Origin: Bufo bufo
Taxonomy: Eukaryota > Chordata > Amphibia > Anura > Bufonidae
Assembly: GCF_905171765.1 (NCBI RefSeq)
Contig: NC_053391.1
Coordinates: forward strand, 190,908,559 to 190,972,558
Reading direction: 5' to 3'
Length of the DNA stretch: 64,000 nt
Shown here: piece after piece, positions 44,601-54,943 of the stretch
Layout of the letters: each line of letters starts with the position of its first letter
How positions within the stretch are numbered: position 1 is the stretch's first letter
Position numbers and translations under genes: made by a program
Notes under the pieces: generated by a model
Database searches by the model: none
What the model was told of the DNA's origin: nothing
Seen by the model: the letters and a program-made list of their open reading frames with translations, nothing else

Positions 44601-44900
44601 TTTTAGAGGGTCACCAGCAGGCCCTCACCCCTAATGTTTTAGATGGTCAGATCAGCAGCAGGACCTCGTCCTTAATGTTTTAGATGGTCAGAACAGCAGC
44701 AGGCCCTCGCCCCTAATGTTTTAGATGGTCAGATCAGCAGCAAGCCCTCGCCCCTAATGTTTTAGATGGTCAGATCAGCAGCAGGCCCTTGCCCCTAATG
44801 TTTTAAAGGGTCACCAGCAGGCTCTTGCTCCTAATGTTTTTGAGGGTCACCAGCAGGCCATTAATCATAATTTTTCAAGGGTGTGTATGATGCCCTCCTT
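44601..44900. repeat. Tandem repeats in the hAT-A 3' region, right part
   Basis: This continues the array at 41740-41990, with the same CCTAATGTTTTAGATGGTC unit. It ends near 44890, after which hAT-A 3' sequence runs to the terminal repeat at 45485. Confidence 0.85.
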
Positions 44901-45493
44901 TATGTGTAATAAAGGTTGTATTGGAGTGCCGATTCCTTGTAATTTTTGGCAGCCCTTTGACTTAGTGCATAGACTTTATGAATGTAGGAGACCCGCTACC
45001 TGAAAAATTGTACCACAATGTGAATGAGGCCCTCCTTTATGTGATATACAGGTTGTATCAGAATGCCTCTTCCTTGTAATTTTTGGCAGCACTTGCACTT
45101 TATATACAGGAAAGAATGTTTCCTAACAATTTTTCCTCTAAAATCTTATTTTATCTTCGGTTTTGTGCATATTATTGTCAGTCTGTAAAAGTGGCGTACT
45201 ACTCGGACAACATCGTTCCCAGCAGCGACCTGGGAGTCCAAGATGCACCCAGACATCCTCCCGATGCTGTTCCCGAACCATTTCAGTGGTGTTTCCATCA
45301 ATTTCTGACCTTTTCCTGAGAACCAGACACCCTCCACTCTTCAGAGCAGGGGGTGCCTGGTTTAATGCTCTGGTTCTCCCATTGACTTCCATTGTGCTCT
45401 GGTGCTCTGTAGAGCATCCGAGCATCCCAAAGTGTTCTACTCGAGCACCAGAGCACCCGAGCACTTTGGTGCTCAATCAACACTAGTAAGGGG

Positions 45494-46634
45494 CACTTAC
45501 AATATTAGTGCAAGTTCATAAGGTACACCTGGGTTTTAAAGTGGAGGAGGGAGAATAAAATACATAGATCAGTGTGAGCTTCTACTTTTATGTATATCAT
45601 GGGACAATATTCATGGGGAAAATGCATAAAAATATTTGATTTTAATGCAATGATTTTACGATTTGGTTTTTATTATCAGGTAATATATTTGCAGCCCTTG
45701 ATAGAATTGCTTTCCACCTTCTGTAATGTGACATGGGCAATGACAGCATTAACTGATAACCTGGTACCATTATTCTATGTCAATATTCCCTTTGTCATTC
45801 TAGATGTGAAAGCTGCCTATTTTGGCTTAGGCAGTACAGTAAAGGTTGGTAACTATAATTGTCACTGCAGGTTGCTTTATGTCTTTCAGTGAAAAATGCA
45901 ATATTTCATACATTCAATACTAAAATGCTTTTTGCAAAATAGGGTCCAAAATTTAAGGGAGAACAAAGGCTGAGAAACTGTAGGAGCAGTTTTCTATCAG
46001 ATGCAAAACAGTTTTTTTATAGCATTTTTGCATTTCTCTTGCTACTTTTCAGGAGTGAAGAGTGAAGTGGACAGGGTTTAATTGGAGGGGTGTGGAGCCT
46101 CCTACTGCTCAATATGATTACCATAATGTATTTCATTAGATGGAGTATGCAACTGCTTAGAGAACGGATTTTAATTGATTATGGTCCAGCGTATTTTAGG
46201 CTTTTTATTTTTAGTATGGGTTAGTATAACAGTTATAACTTCTTAATTGTTAGGGTATTGATATGATTTTTTAAAGTTCTTTTTATGTCATCATTACAGG
46301 TTTCTTTTTTTGATAAATTTTAGACAGAAGGGAAATTTATTAACACTGAACTCTAGAATTCTGGCTTTAAAAGGTCACAAAATAGAGGTTTTGCAACTTT
46401 TGGGGCACATTTGCACAAAAGCAGTTGTGACTTTGTGTGACTTTTTAAAAGGTCGCAGTGATAAATATTGAGTGAAACAAATTAATATAGCTAACCACAC
46501 TGTGAGTGGTGTAAGCATGCAAAAAGTTGCAAAATGTATGCACAAAGCTCCTATTTTGTGATTTCTTGAAGCCAGAATTCTGGAGTGATCATTATTGTCT
46601 ATCATTAATTTTGATATATAACATGTCTGTTAAA
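45494..46634. other. Flanking sequence between hAT-A and hAT-B
   Basis: I see no clear gene. A frame at 45590-45892 encodes 100 residues with no known motif. A possible small inverted repeat (GAATTCTGGCTT near 46356 and AAGCCAGAATTC near 46570) may be a MITE of about 220 bp. The rest may be host intergenic DNA. Confidence 0.35.
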
Positions 46635-46896
46635 TTAATGAATAGAGTTGAGCGAACACCTGGATGTTCGGGTTCGAGAAGTTCGGCCGAACTTCCCGGA
46701 AATGTTCCGAACCCCATTGAAGTCAATGGGGACCCGAACTTTTCGGCACTAAAAAGGCTGTAAAACAGCCCAGGAAAGAGCTAGAGGGCTGCAAAAGGCA
46801 GCAACATGTAGGTAATTCCCCTGCAAACAAATGTGGATAGGGAAATGAATTAAAATAAAAATAAAATTAAAAAAAATTAATCAATATCAATTGGAC

Positions 46897-48930
46897 AGAG
46901 GTCCCATAACAGAGAATCGGGCTTCACGTCAGCAGAGAATTAGTCTCTTCATGCCATAGCAGAGAATCTGGCTTCATGTCAGCAGAGAATAAGTCTCTTC
47001 ATGCCATAGCAGAGAATCTGGCTTCATGTCATAGCAGAGAATCAGGCTTCATGTCACCCACCACTGGAACAGGCCACTGTCACATATTTAGGCCCATGTA
47101 CCCAGGCAGAGGAGAGAGGTCCCATAACAGAGATTCAGGCTTCATGTCAGCAGAGAATCAGTCTTCATGTCATAGCAGAGAATCAGGCTTCACGTCACCC
47201 ACCACTGGAACAGGCCACTGTCACATATTTAGGCCCAGGCAGAGGAGAGAGGTCCCATAACAGAGATTCAGGCTTCATGTCAGCAGAGAATCAGTCTTCA
47301 TGTCATAGCAGAGAATCAGGCTTCACGTCACCCACCACTGGAACAGGCCACTGTCACATATTTAGGCCCAGGCACCCAGGCAGAGGAGAAAGGTCCCATA
47401 ACAGAGATTCAGGCTTCATATCAGCAGAGAATCAGTCTTCATGTCATAGCAGAGAATCAGGCTTCACGTCACCCACCACTGGAACAGGCCACTGTCACAT
47501 ATTTAGGCCCATGTACCCAGGCAGAGGAGAGAGGTCCCATAACAGAGATTCAGGCTTCATGTCAGCAGAGAATCAGTCTTCATGTCATAGCAGAGAATCA
47601 GGCTTCATGTCACCCACCACTGGAACAGGCCACTGTCACATATTTAGGCCCATGTACCCAGGCAGAGCAGAGAGGTCCCATAACAGAGATTCAGGCTTCA
47701 TGTCAGCAGAGAATCAGTCTTCATGTCATAGCAGAGAATCAGGCTTCACGTCACCCACCACTGGAACAGGCCATTGTCACATATTTAGGCCCAGGCACCC
47801 AGGCAGAGGAGAGAGGTCCCATAACAGAGATTCAGGCTTCATGTCAGCAGAGAATCAGTCTTCATGTCATAGCAAAGAATCAGGCTTCACGTCACCCACC
47901 ACTGGAACAGGCCACTGTCACATATTTAGGCCCAGGCAGAGGAGAGAGGTCCCATAACAGAGATTCAGGCTTCATGTCAGCAGAGAATCAGTCTTCATGT
48001 CATAGCAGAGAATCAGGCTTCACGTCACCCACCACTGGAACAGGCCACTGTCACATATTTAGGCCCAGGCAGAGGAGAGAGGTCCCATAACAGAGATTCA
48101 GGCTTCATGTCAGCAGAGAATCAGTCTTCATGTCATAGCAGAGAATCAGGCTTCACGTCACCCACCACTGGAACAGGCCACTGTCACATATTTAGGCCCA
48201 GGCACCCAGGCAGAGGAGAAAGGTCCCATAACAGAGATTCAGGCTTCATGTCAGCAGAGAATCAGTCTTCATGTCATAGCAGAGAATCAGGCTTCACGTC
48301 ACCCACCACTGGAACAGGCCACTGTCACATATTTAGGCCCATGTACCCAGGCAGAGGAGAGAGGTCCCATAACAGAGATTCAGGCTTCATGTCAGCAGAG
48401 AATCAGTCTTTATGTCATAGCAGAGAATCAGGCTTCACGTCACCCACCACTGGAACAGGCCACTGTCACATATTTAGGCCCATGTACCCAGGCAGAGGAG
48501 AGAGGTCCCATAACAGAGATTCAGGCTTCATGTCAGCAGAGAATCAGTCTTCATGTCATAGCAGAGAATCAGGCTTCATGTCACCCACCACTGGAACAGG
48601 CCACTGTCACATATTTAGGCCCATGTACCCAGGCAGAGGAGAGAGGTCCCATAACAGAGATTCAGGCTTCATGTCAGCAGAGAATCAGTCTTCATGTCAT
48701 AGCAGAGAATTAGGCTTCACGTCACCCACCACTGGAACAGGCCATTGTCACATATTTAGGCCCAGGCACCCAGGCAGAGGAGAGAGGTCCCATAACAGAG
48801 ATTCAGGCTTCATGTCAGCAGAGAATCAGTCTTCATCTCATAGCAAAGAATCAGGCTTCACGTCACCCACCACTGGAACAGGCCACTGTCACATATTTAG
48901 GCCCCGGCACACAGACAGAGGAGAGGTTCA
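46897..48930. repeat. 141/133-bp minisatellite in hAT-B
   Basis: About 14 units repeat. Each contains CATAACAGAGATTCAGGCTT, a GTCAGCAGAGAATCAGTC block and CACCCACCACTGGAACAGGC. Units are 141 bp (47 codons) or 133 bp when CACCCAGG or similar is missing. Because 141 is divisible by three, long frames stay open on the plus strand (47277-47957 and 48107-48958), but the protein is only a repeat and breaks at the short units. It lies between the transposase stop and the left terminus. Confidence 0.93.
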
Positions 48931-49042
48931 TTCAACTTTGGGTTGCCCCGCAATATAATGGTAAAATGAAAATAAAAATAGGATTGAATGAGGAAGTGCC
49001 CTGGAGTACAATAATATATTGTTAAGGGGAGGTAGTTAATGT

Positions 49043-50185
49043 CTAATCTGCACAAGGGATGGACAGGTCCTGTGGGATCCATGCCTGGTTCATTTTTATG
49101 AACGTCAGCTTGTCCACATTGGCTGTAGACAGGCGGCTGCGTTTGTCTGTAATGACGCCCCCTGCCGTGCTGAATACACGTTCAGAAAAAACGCTGGCCG
49201 CCGGGCAGGCCAGCACCTCCAAGGCATAAAAGGCTAGCTCTGGCCACGTGGACAATTTGGAGACCCAGAAGTTGAATGGGGCCGAACCATCAGTCAGTAC
49301 GTGGAGGGGTGTGCACAGGTACTGTTCCACCATGTTAGTGAAATGTTGCCTCCTGCTAACACGTTCCATATCAGGTGGTGGTGCAGTTAGCTGTGGCGTG
49401 GTGACAAAACTTTTCCACATCTCTGCCATGCTAACCCTGCCCTCAGAGGAGCTGGGCGTGACACAGCTGCGTTGGCAACCTCTTGCTCCTCCTCTGCCTT
49501 CGCCTTGGGCTTCCACTGGTTCCCCTGTGACATTTGGGAATGCTCTCAGTAGCGCGTCTACCAACGTGCGCTTGTACTCGCGGATCTTCCTATCACGCTC
49601 CACTGTAGGAAGTAAGGTGGGCACATTGTCTTTGTACCGGGGATCCAGCAGGGTGGCAACCCAGTAGTCCGCACACGTTAAAATGTGGGCAACTCTGCTG
49701 TCGTTGCGCAGGCACTGCAGCATGTAGTCGCTCATGTGTGCCAGGCTGCCCAGAGGTAAGGACAAGCTGTCCTCTGTGGGAGGCGTATCGTCATCGTCCT
49801 GTGTTTCCCCCCAGCCACGCACCAGTGATGGGCCCGAGCTGCTTTGGGTGCCACCCCGCTGTGAACATGCTTCATCCTCATCCTCCTCCACCTCCTCCTC
49901 GTCCTCCAGTAGTGGGCCCTGTCTGGCCACATTTGTACCTGGCCTCTGCTGTTGCAAAAAACCTCCCTCTGAGTCACTTCGAAGAGACTGGCCTGAAAGT
50001 GCTAAAAATGACCCCTCTTCTTCCTCTTCCTCCTGGGCCACCTCCTCTTCCATCATCGCCCTAAGTGTTTTCTCAAGGAGACATAGAAGTGGTATTGTAA
50101 CGCTGATAACGGCGTCAGCGCCACTGGCCATGTTGGTGGAGTACTCGAAACAGGGCACACAGGTCTCGCATGGAGGCCCAGTCAT
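49043..50185 (-). CDS. hAT-B transposase, C-terminal part (after frameshift)
   Basis: The usable part starts near 50150, where it continues the upstream frame; the first residues of the 380-codon frame are out of register. It has the VISVTIPLLCLLEKTL helix, an acidic Glu-rich insert, LLDPRYKDNVPTLLP, and the hATC dimerisation domain with LACPAASVFSERVFSTAGG. It ends with a stop near 49043. The conserved Glu-Arg-Val-Phe box and the downstream DKLTFIKMN are intact. hAT transposases dimerise through this domain and cut the element ends. One indel separates it from the N-terminal frame. Confidence 0.9.
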   Translation of the reverse strand: MTGPPCETCVPCFEYSTNMASGADAVISVTIPLLCLLEKTLRAMMEEEVAQEEEEEEGSFLALSGQSLRSDSEGGFLQQQRPGTNVARQGPLLEDEEEVEEDEDEACSQRGGTQSSSGPSLVRGWGETQDDDDTPPTEDSLSLPLGSLAHMSDYMLQCLRNDSRVAHILTCADYWVATLLDPRYKDNVPTLLPTVERDRKIREYKRTLVDALLRAFPNVTGEPVEAQGEGRGGARGCQRSCVTPSSSEGRVSMAEMWKSFVTTPQLTAPPPDMERVSRRQHFTNMVEQYLCTPLHVLTDGSAPFNFWVSKLSTWPELAFYALEVLACPAASVFSERVFSTAGGVITDKRSRLSTANVDKLTFIKMNQAWIPQDLSIPCAD

Positions 50186-52445
50186 TGGTGGTGAAGTGGT
50201 GCTGTTCCGCAGTGCGATTGACCCGTGCGTGCTGCAGCTGAAACTCCACTATGGCCTGCTGCTGCTCGCACAGTCTGTCCAGCATGTGCAAGGTGGAGTT
50301 CCACCTGGTGGGCACATCGCATATGAGGCGGTGAGCGGGAAGGCCGAAGTTACGCTGTAGCGCAGACAGGCGTGCAGCAGCAGGGTGTGAACGCCGGAAG
50401 CGCGAACAGACGGCCCGCACTTTATGCAGCAGCTCTGACATGTCGGGGTAGTTGCGAATGAACTTCTGCACCACCAAATTCAGCACATGCGCCAGGCAAG
50501 GGATGTGCGTCAAACCGGCTAGTCCCAGAGCTGCAACGAGATTTCGCCCATTATCGCACACCACCAGGCCGGGCTTGAGGCTCACCGGCAGCAACCACTC
50601 GTCGGTCTGTTGTTCTATACCCCGCCACAACTCCTGTGCGGTGTGGGGCCTGTCCCCCAAACATATGAGTTTCAGAACGGCCTGCTGACGTTTACCCCGG
50701 GCTGTGCTGAAGTTGGTGGTGAAGGTGTGTGGCTGACTGGATGAGCAGGTGGAAGAAGAGGAGGAGGAAGCTGAGTAGGAGGAGGAGGAGACAGGAGGGA
50801 AAGAATGTTGCCCTGCGATCTTTGGCGGCGGAAGGACGTGCGCCAAACAGCTCTCCGCCTGGGGCCCAGCCGCCACTACATTTACCCAGTGTGCAGTTAG
50901 GGAGATATAGCGTCCCTGGCCGTGCTTACTGGTCCACGTATCTGTGGTTAGGTGGACCTTGCCACAGATGGCGTTGCGCAGTGCACACTTGATTTTATCG
51001 GACACTTGGTTGTGCAGGGAAGGCACGGCTCTCTTGGAGAAGTAGTGGCGGCTGGGAACACCATACTGTGGGACAGCAAGCGACATGAGCTGTTTGAAGC
51101 TGTCTGTGTCCACCAGCCTAAATGACAGCATTTCATAGGCCAGTAGTTTAGAAATGCTGGCATTCAGGGCCAGGGATCGAGGGTGACTAGGTGGGAATTT
51201 ACGCTTTCTCTCAAATGTTTGTGAGATGGAGAGCTGAACGCTGCCATGTGACATGGTTGAGATGCTTGGTGACGCAGGTGGTGGTGTTGGTGGTACATCC
51301 CATGTTTGCTGGGCGGCAGGTGCCAACGTTCCTCCAGAGGCAGAGGAAGAGGCCGAGGCGGCAGCAGCAGCAGAAGAGGCCGAGGCGGCAGCAGCAGAAG
51401 AGGTAGCAGGGGGAGCCTGAGTGACTTCTTTGTTTTTAAGGTGTTTACTCCACTGCAGTTCATGCTTTGCATGCAGGTGACTGGTCATGCAGGTTGTGCT
51501 AAGGTTCAGAACGTTAATGCCTCGCTTCAGGCTCTGATGGCACAGCGTGCAAACCACTCGGGTCTTGTCGTCAGCACATTGTTTAAAGAAGTGCCATGCC
51601 AGGGAACTCCTTGAAGCTGCCTTTGGGGTGCTCGGTCCCAGATGGCGGCGGTCAGTAGCAGGCGGAGTCTCTTGGCGGCGGGTGTTCTGATTTTGCCCAC
51701 TGCTCCCTCTTTTGCTATGCTGTTGGCTCGGTCTCACCACTGCCTCTTCCTCCGAACTGTGAAAGTCAGTGGCACGACCTTCATTCCATGTGGGGTCTAG
51801 GACCTCATCGTCCCCTGCATCGTCTTCCACCCAGTCTTGATCCCTGACCTCCTGTTCAGTCTGCATACTGCAGAAAGACGCAGCAGTTGGCACCTGTGTT
51901 TCGTCATCATCAGAGACGTGCTGAGGTGGTATTCCCATGTCCTCATCATCAGGAAACATAAGTGGTTGTGCGTTAGTGCATTCTATCTCTTCCACCCCTG
52001 GGGAAGGGCTAGGTGGATGCCCTTGGGAAACCCTGGCAGCAGAGTCTTCAAACAGCATAAGAGACTGCTGCATAACTTGAGGCTCAGACAGTTTCCCTGA
52101 TATGCAAGATGGTGATGTGACAGACTGATGGGCTTGGTTTTCATGCGCCATCTGTGCGCTTTCTGCAGAAGACTGGGTGGGAGATAATGTGAACGTGCTG
52201 GATGCACTGTTGGCCACCCAATTGACTAATGCCTGTACCTGCTCAGGCCTTACATTCCTTATAACGGCATTGAGCCCCACCAAATATCGCTGTAAATTCT
52301 GCTGGCTACTGGGACCTGAGGTAGTTGGTTCACTAGGACGTGTGGCTGTGGCAGAACGGCCACGTCCTCTCCCAGCACCAGAGGGTCCACTAACACCACC
52401 ACGACCATGTCCACGTCCGCGTCCCTTATTAGATGTTTTCCTCAT
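50115..52445 (-). CDS. hAT-B transposase, N-terminal and catalytic part
   Basis: The 776-codon frame starts at the ATG shared with the copy at 298-300. In order it has an Arg/Gly-rich N-terminus (residues 8-30), an acidic low-complexity region, and a BED zinc finger (VVCTLCHQSLKRG with SHLHAKH, about 280-335). A Ser/Ala-rich linker and the RNase H-like core follow, with TTDTWTSKHGQGRYISLTAH, VVCDNGRNLVAALG and the IPCLAHVLNLV box. It ends in a wrong-frame tail (VLHQHGQWR) after an indel at about 50125-50165, and the rest of the protein lies in the frame 49043-50185. The combined length, near 1130 residues, is long for the superfamily because of the low-complexity regions. Confidence 0.92.
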   Translation of the reverse strand: MRKTSNKGRGRGHGRGGVSGPSGAGRGRGRSATATRPSEPTTSGPSSQQNLQRYLVGLNAVIRNVRPEQVQALVNWVANSASSTFTLSPTQSSAESAQMAHENQAHQSVTSPSCISGKLSEPQVMQQSLMLFEDSAARVSQGHPPSPSPGVEEIECTNAQPLMFPDDEDMGIPPQHVSDDDETQVPTAASFCSMQTEQEVRDQDWVEDDAGDDEVLDPTWNEGRATDFHSSEEEAVVRPSQQHSKRGSSGQNQNTRRQETPPATDRRHLGPSTPKAASRSSLAWHFFKQCADDKTRVVCTLCHQSLKRGINVLNLSTTCMTSHLHAKHELQWSKHLKNKEVTQAPPATSSAAAASASSAAAAASASSSASGGTLAPAAQQTWDVPPTPPPASPSISTMSHGSVQLSISQTFERKRKFPPSHPRSLALNASISKLLAYEMLSFRLVDTDSFKQLMSLAVPQYGVPSRHYFSKRAVPSLHNQVSDKIKCALRNAICGKVHLTTDTWTSKHGQGRYISLTAHWVNVVAAGPQAESCLAHVLPPPKIAGQHSFPPVSSSSYSASSSSSSTCSSSQPHTFTTNFSTARGKRQQAVLKLICLGDRPHTAQELWRGIEQQTDEWLLPVSLKPGLVVCDNGRNLVAALGLAGLTHIPCLAHVLNLVVQKFIRNYPDMSELLHKVRAVCSRFRRSHPAAARLSALQRNFGLPAHRLICDVPTRWNSTLHMLDRLCEQQQAIVEFQLQHARVNRTAEQHHFTTNDWASMRDLCALFRVLHQHGQWR

Positions 52446-52886
52446 TGTTCCTGTTCACCACAATTTTGAAAATGGCAAATTTGGGAATAGTTTTTCAACC
52501 CAGAACAAAAACTGTGCTTTTACGGTCACTACAAATAATTTGACCAGCTAAAACCAGTACAGATTTGGTTGAATAGAAATGTGAGGCCTATTTTTTACAC
52601 GCTGTGTGACAGATATACCTTTAATCACAGAATTAGACTTGTATCTGCACGGTAGCGCGTGTGTTAAGTTTTTCAGAATGACACTATCAGCACCTTGAAT
52701 CTAAGATATCCTTTTTGGGATAGATTTAAAGTAGGCCTGATATAGCAGAAACTACTAATTTTGAGAATGGCAAATTTGGGAATAGTTTTTCAACCCAGAA
52801 CAAAAACTGTGCTTTTACGGTCACTACAAATAACTTGACCAGCTAAAACAGTACTGATTTGGAGGAATATAAATGTCAGGTCTATT

Positions 52887-53210
52887 TTTTAGGCGCTGGG
52901 TGACAGGCTCAACTTGCCCCTGATGTAGTATATGGCCAAAAAATAACCACACTATTGATGGTTAAATGCACTTGGGTGACACAGGCTCAGCCTGCACCTG
53001 ATGTAGTATATGGCCAAAAAATAACCACACTGTTGATGGTTAAATGCACTTGGGTGACACAGGCTCAGCCTGCACCTGATGTAGTATATGGCCAAAAAAT
53101 AACCACACTGTTGATGGTTAAATGCACTTCGGTGACACAGGCTCAGCCTGCAGCTGATGTAGGATATAGCAAAAAATAACCACACTATTGATGGTTAAAT
53201 GCACTTGGTG
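52887..53210. repeat. 78-bp tandem repeats upstream of hAT-B transposase
   Basis: This array matches that at 735-1060. Units with TGATGGTTAAATGCACTT and TGATGTAGTATATGGCC step by 78 bp, about four copies. It lies between the transposase start (52445) and the terminal repeat (53724), the expected promoter region of the element. Regulatory function is inferred from position. Confidence 0.85.
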
Positions 53211-53732
53211 GTAGCTTGTGCTGGCGCACCACAAGCCACAAAATGGCCGCCGATCACCCCAGAAAAAAGTGATATAAAAACGCTCTGGGCAGCCTAAAAA
53301 AAGTGATCAATTCAATATTAGCACTTCAATGATCCACAGCTGGAGATCGATCACTGAATTAAGTCTTTTGGGGGAGTTAATCTGCCTAATCTCGCCCTAA
53401 CGTCGCAGCAGCAACCTCTCCCTATGCTTGAATCAGCAGAGTGACGTGCAGCGCTACGTGACCCAAGCTTATATACAGGCTGGGTCACATGCTGCACTGG
53501 CCAATCACAGCCATGCCAATAGTAGGCAAGGCTGTGATGGCCTCTTGGGGCAAGTAGTATGACGCTTGTTGATTGGCTGCTTTGCAGCCTTTCAAAAAGC
53601 GCCAAGAAAGCGCCGAACACCGAACCCGGACTTTTACGAAAATGTTCGGGTTCAGGTCCGTGTCACGGACACCCCAAAATTCGGTACGAACCCAAACTAT
53701 ACAGTTCGGGTTCGCTCATCCCTATTAATGAA

Positions 53733-54202
53733 TAATTAGTAATAATTAGTAAAAAATTAATTGGGGGAAAGGGTGCTTTTATTTTTAAATGTTTATGGTC
53801 TATACCTTAAAGATTAGAAAAGATAATGCGGGGGCTTTATCATTTTGAAATGGATTGTGCAGCATCAAGATATTGATGATCTATGCTGACCTACACGTTG
53901 GGGGATTGGAGAGCGGGAGAAGTGTGAACAGCTTCCATGTAAGAGGAGGTGCATGGTGCCAAGACCCTGTCTTGACAATGAGGATACCTGGCATATGATA
54001 ACATGTCACCGATGTGGGATTAGGGAATGGTATTAAAATAGTTCCCACCAGAGGAGAGTGGTTAGAGCTATGTAAGTAGTGAGCGAAGGTACGCCGCTGC
54101 TGCAGTTGCTCCAGGAAAAGTTGGACGTGAGAGCAGCAATAACATGAGGAAGGTCAGAGCAAGTCACCTAAGCCAGCTGCTGGGCCTAATGAGCAGAGAT
54201 CA
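53733..54202. other. Unannotated sequence
   Basis: I see no gene or element ends. It is ordinary mixed-composition DNA between two hAT-type elements. Confidence 0.35.
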
Positions 54203-54210
54203 TTGAGCAG

Positions 54211-54943
54211 TAGTAATGAGCGGCATAGGCAATATTCTTTTTTGCGATATTTCGCAAATTTTGTGCATAATATTTGCAATAAATTCGTGATCTCCAGTCA
54301 TTATTTTCGCGATTGCACAAATCGGCACTAATGATGCGCATATTTGTTGCGCAATACATGCAACTTCACATTTTATCAGGTCTGAGTAGATATTACTGAT
54401 TGGTGCGCTAAGTATTGTTGTGACATCACAGCACTATGTCTGTAGCATGTATGTATGGACAGCTGAGAAACAGTAATTCCTAACACACTACCTAACACCC
54501 TGCACTGGAAGCTATCAGCTACACTATATCACTATCTAACCTACACTGACTATCTCCCACTAACTATCTACATTATATATATATATATATGAGCTAACTA
54601 TCTAATGTAATTGGATAAGGAATAAGATCCAGATAAAAGCACAGAGCACAGCAATAACACTGCTCTCTCTCTCTCAGAACTGCAAAAAAAACTGCAGAAA
54701 ATGGCTGCTGGGGAGTTACTTATATAGTAAGGGCTAGGCAACTTTCCTATTGGTTGCTAGGGATGTTGCTAAGCTCTGACAAAGATATTGCAGCCTCCTC
54801 ATTGGCCCACAAGCAAGAAGGGAGGTTACTGCTAAAAAATAAAATCTAGAATATATAGCACTATATTCTACATTTTCGCAAATTCTCGAAGTGCCGATAT
54901 TCGCAATAAAAATTTACAATTAGAATATTCGGGATCAACACTA
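54211..54943. mobile_element. Non-autonomous hAT-like element
   Basis: The inverted right end TAGTGTTGATCCCGAATATTC partly matches the left end TAGTAATGAG...AATATTC. Flanking octamers differ by one base (TTGAGCAG at 54203-54210 and ATGAGCAG at 54944-54951). Subterminal blocks TTCGCAAATT occur at both sides. The interior has a short TA microsatellite near 54577 and no protein motif. Confidence 0.6.

Larger units (their letters stand above)
21542..45485 (+). mobile_element. hAT element, family A, expanded by nested insertions
   Basis: The termini are TAGTGTTGGCCGAACAC on the left and, inverted on the right, TAGTGTTGATTGAGCAC. A perfect 8-bp duplication, GTAAGGGG, lies outside both (21534-21541 and 45486-45493). 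This end structure and 8-bp duplication are hAT hallmarks. Subtracting the 988-bp insert, Tc1, LTR element and SPIN-like element leaves about 5.4 kb, with a 5' region (21542-23176), a broken BED-type transposase (35740-41611) and 3' tandem repeats (41740-44900). It is the oldest layer of the nest. Confidence 0.88.
46643..53724 (-). mobile_element. hAT element, family B, nearly complete
   Basis: The termini are TAGAGTTGAGCGAAC and, inverted, TAGGGATGAGCGAAC. A perfect 8-bp duplication, TTAATGAA, flanks them (46635-46642 and 53725-53732). The 7082-bp element carries a minus-strand BED-type transposase broken by one frameshift, a minisatellite at its 3' side and the 78-bp repeats upstream. Both subterminal regions are rich in TTCGG/CCGAA. 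It is the youngest-looking autonomous-type element in the window. Confidence 0.95.

Noticed and set aside
45138..45486. 112-residue ORFs near the hAT-A right end
   Set aside because: They overlap the hAT-A 3' region and terminal repeat on both strands and have no motif.
45590..45892. Possible host exon encoding 100 residues
   Set aside because: No recognised domain, no clear splice sites read by eye, and no neighbouring exon; left as unannotated.
47277..48958. 283- and 226-residue repeat proteins
   Set aside because: They are the 141-bp minisatellite read in one frame; 133-bp units break the frame and there is no start context or known domain.
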